A DNA stretch of 64,000 nucleotides, from the NCBI RefSeq assembly GCF_001005825.1, contig NZ_LBHV01000002.1:62001-126000 (forward strand), written 5' to 3'. Origin of the DNA: Rhizobium sp. LC145 (GTDB taxonomy: Bacteria; Pseudomonadota; Alphaproteobacteria; Rhizobiales; Rhizobiaceae). Made by a program: the position numbers and the translations under genes. This document shows positions 63,247 through 64,000 of the stretch, piece after piece. A model generated the notes under the pieces. That model saw nothing but the letters and a program-made list of their open reading frames with translations, did no database searches and was not told the DNA's origin. Numbering within the stretch: position 1 is the stretch's first letter; each line of letters starts with the position of its first letter.

Positions 63247-64000
63247 ATGAGTGAGACTTCTTCGAACGGAAGGGGCAAGATAGCGCTGGTGACCGGCGGG
63301 GGAACGGGTGTCGGCCGCGCGATCAGCAGGGCGCTCGGCTCGGCCGGGTACGCCGTCGTCGTTTCCGGACGGCGAGTGGATGTACTGGAAAGGGCCGCGG
63401 CTGAACTGGCGGAGGAAACCGGGGCGGAATTCCTGGCAGTCTCAGCCGATGTCGGCGATCCGGCTTCTGTGTGTGCGCTATTCGACGTGATTTCCGACAA
63501 ATACGGGCGGCTCGATCTCCTCGTCAACAATGCCGGCATCAACGTGCCGTCGGTGCCGATGGAGGAACTCTCCTTCGAGCATTGGAACGCCATCCTCGGT
63601 GCGAATCTCACCGGGGCCTTCCTCTGTACCCAGCAGGCATTCCGGCTGATGAAGAGCCAGAGCCCACGCGGCGGCCGCATCATCAACAACGGCTCCGTCT
63701 CGGCCACCACGCCGCGGCCGAACACGGCTCCCTATACGGCGACCAAGCACGCGATTACCGGGCTGACCAAGTCGACGGCGCTCGATGGACGGGAATTCGA
63801 TATCGCTTGCGGTCAGATCGACATCGGAAATGCCTCGACGGACATGACGCGGGCGATCTCGACCAACATCCTCCAGGCGAACGGGAGTTATGCAGCCGAG
63901 CCGACGATCGATGCTTCTCATGTGGCCGATGCGGTAGTCTACATGGCCCACCTGCCACTCAGCGCCAACGTGCTGACGATGACGGTGATGGCGACCAAGA
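63247..64000 (+). CDS. Short-chain dehydrogenase, runs off the window
   Basis: 251 codons to the window end, 3' partial. SDR features: [15 protein letters not shown] (cofactor), [11 protein letters not shown], catalytic Ser in [10 protein letters not shown] and YTATK (Tyr-x3-Lys). ATG follows GGGAGGGACTGA. It lies ~100 bp after otnI in the same direction, so probably co-transcribed; it may act on a precursor (alcohol or aldehyde) of the tetronate pathway. The 98-bp spacer holds a 33-codon frame not believed to be a gene. Confidence 0.88.
   Translation, partial: MSETSSNGRGKIALVTGGGTGVGRAISRALGSAGYAVVVSGRRVDVLERAAAELAEETGAEFLAVSADVGDPASVCALFDVISDKYGRLDLLVNNAGINVPSVPMEELSFEHWNAILGANLTGAFLCTQQAFRLMKSQSPRGGRIINNGSVSATTPRPNTAPYTATKHAITGLTKSTALDGREFDIACGQIDIGNASTDMTRAISTNILQANGSYAAEPTIDASHVADAVVYMAHLPLSANVLTMTVMATK

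Overview
The window looks like an accessory replicon (plasmid or chromid) or island-rich chromosomal stretch of a Rhizobiales/Rhizobiaceae bacterium. This is inferred from high-GC codon use, several ABC uptake systems, and families common in rhizobia (DUF982, DUF1173, DUF2493, DUF736, MipA, Tct transporters, acid-sugar catabolism). I see no rRNA, tRNA, replication genes or complete transposase.

Layout. 0-1.3 kb: end of a VapBC-type toxin-antitoxin pair, a small membrane ORF and a cold-shock gene. 1.5-8.3 kb: a minus-strand operon for arabino-oligosaccharide use (ArsR-type regulator, GH51 arabinofuranosidase, MalK/F/G-like ABC transporter, binding protein) with a 16-bp perfect palindrome before the glycosidase. 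9.1-10.7 kb: a HipA/HipB-type pair with the toxin gene first. 11.1-16.0 kb: a PaoABC-type molybdenum aldehyde oxidoreductase below an AraC regulator. 16.3-25.0 kb: an RND efflux pump, an isoprenylcysteine methyltransferase-like gene that looks frameshifted in a G tract, and a response regulator and histidine kinase separated by a reversed mipA. 25-31 kb: small rhizobial proteins, gene remnants and a dense local family of GC-rich hairpins with a diverged segmental duplication. 31-33.6 kb: MFS transporter, NmrA-like protein and divergent HxlR regulator. 33.6-38.9 kb: a complete oligopeptide ABC transporter.

38.9-50.6 kb is a plasmid-type accessory block: KlcA/ArdB antirestriction protein, DUF1173, a GT8 glycosyltransferase, DUF2493, two orphan antitoxin-like genes, a 216-bp imperfect palindrome upstream of DUF736, a truncated virD4, and virB9-virB10-virB11 without the other type IV secretion genes. 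The conjugation apparatus is therefore a remnant here.

50.7-64 kb: two exported proteins, then two acid-sugar modules. One is GntR-controlled: PdxA-like dehydrogenase, a TctCBA transporter and a Rossmann-SAF oxidoreductase. The other is LacI-controlled: LtnD, OtnK, OtnC, OtnI and an SDR that runs off the window. The second encodes a recognisable tetronate (threonate-type) pathway to dihydroxyacetone phosphate. The first probably imports and processes a related carboxylate whose identity is not clear.
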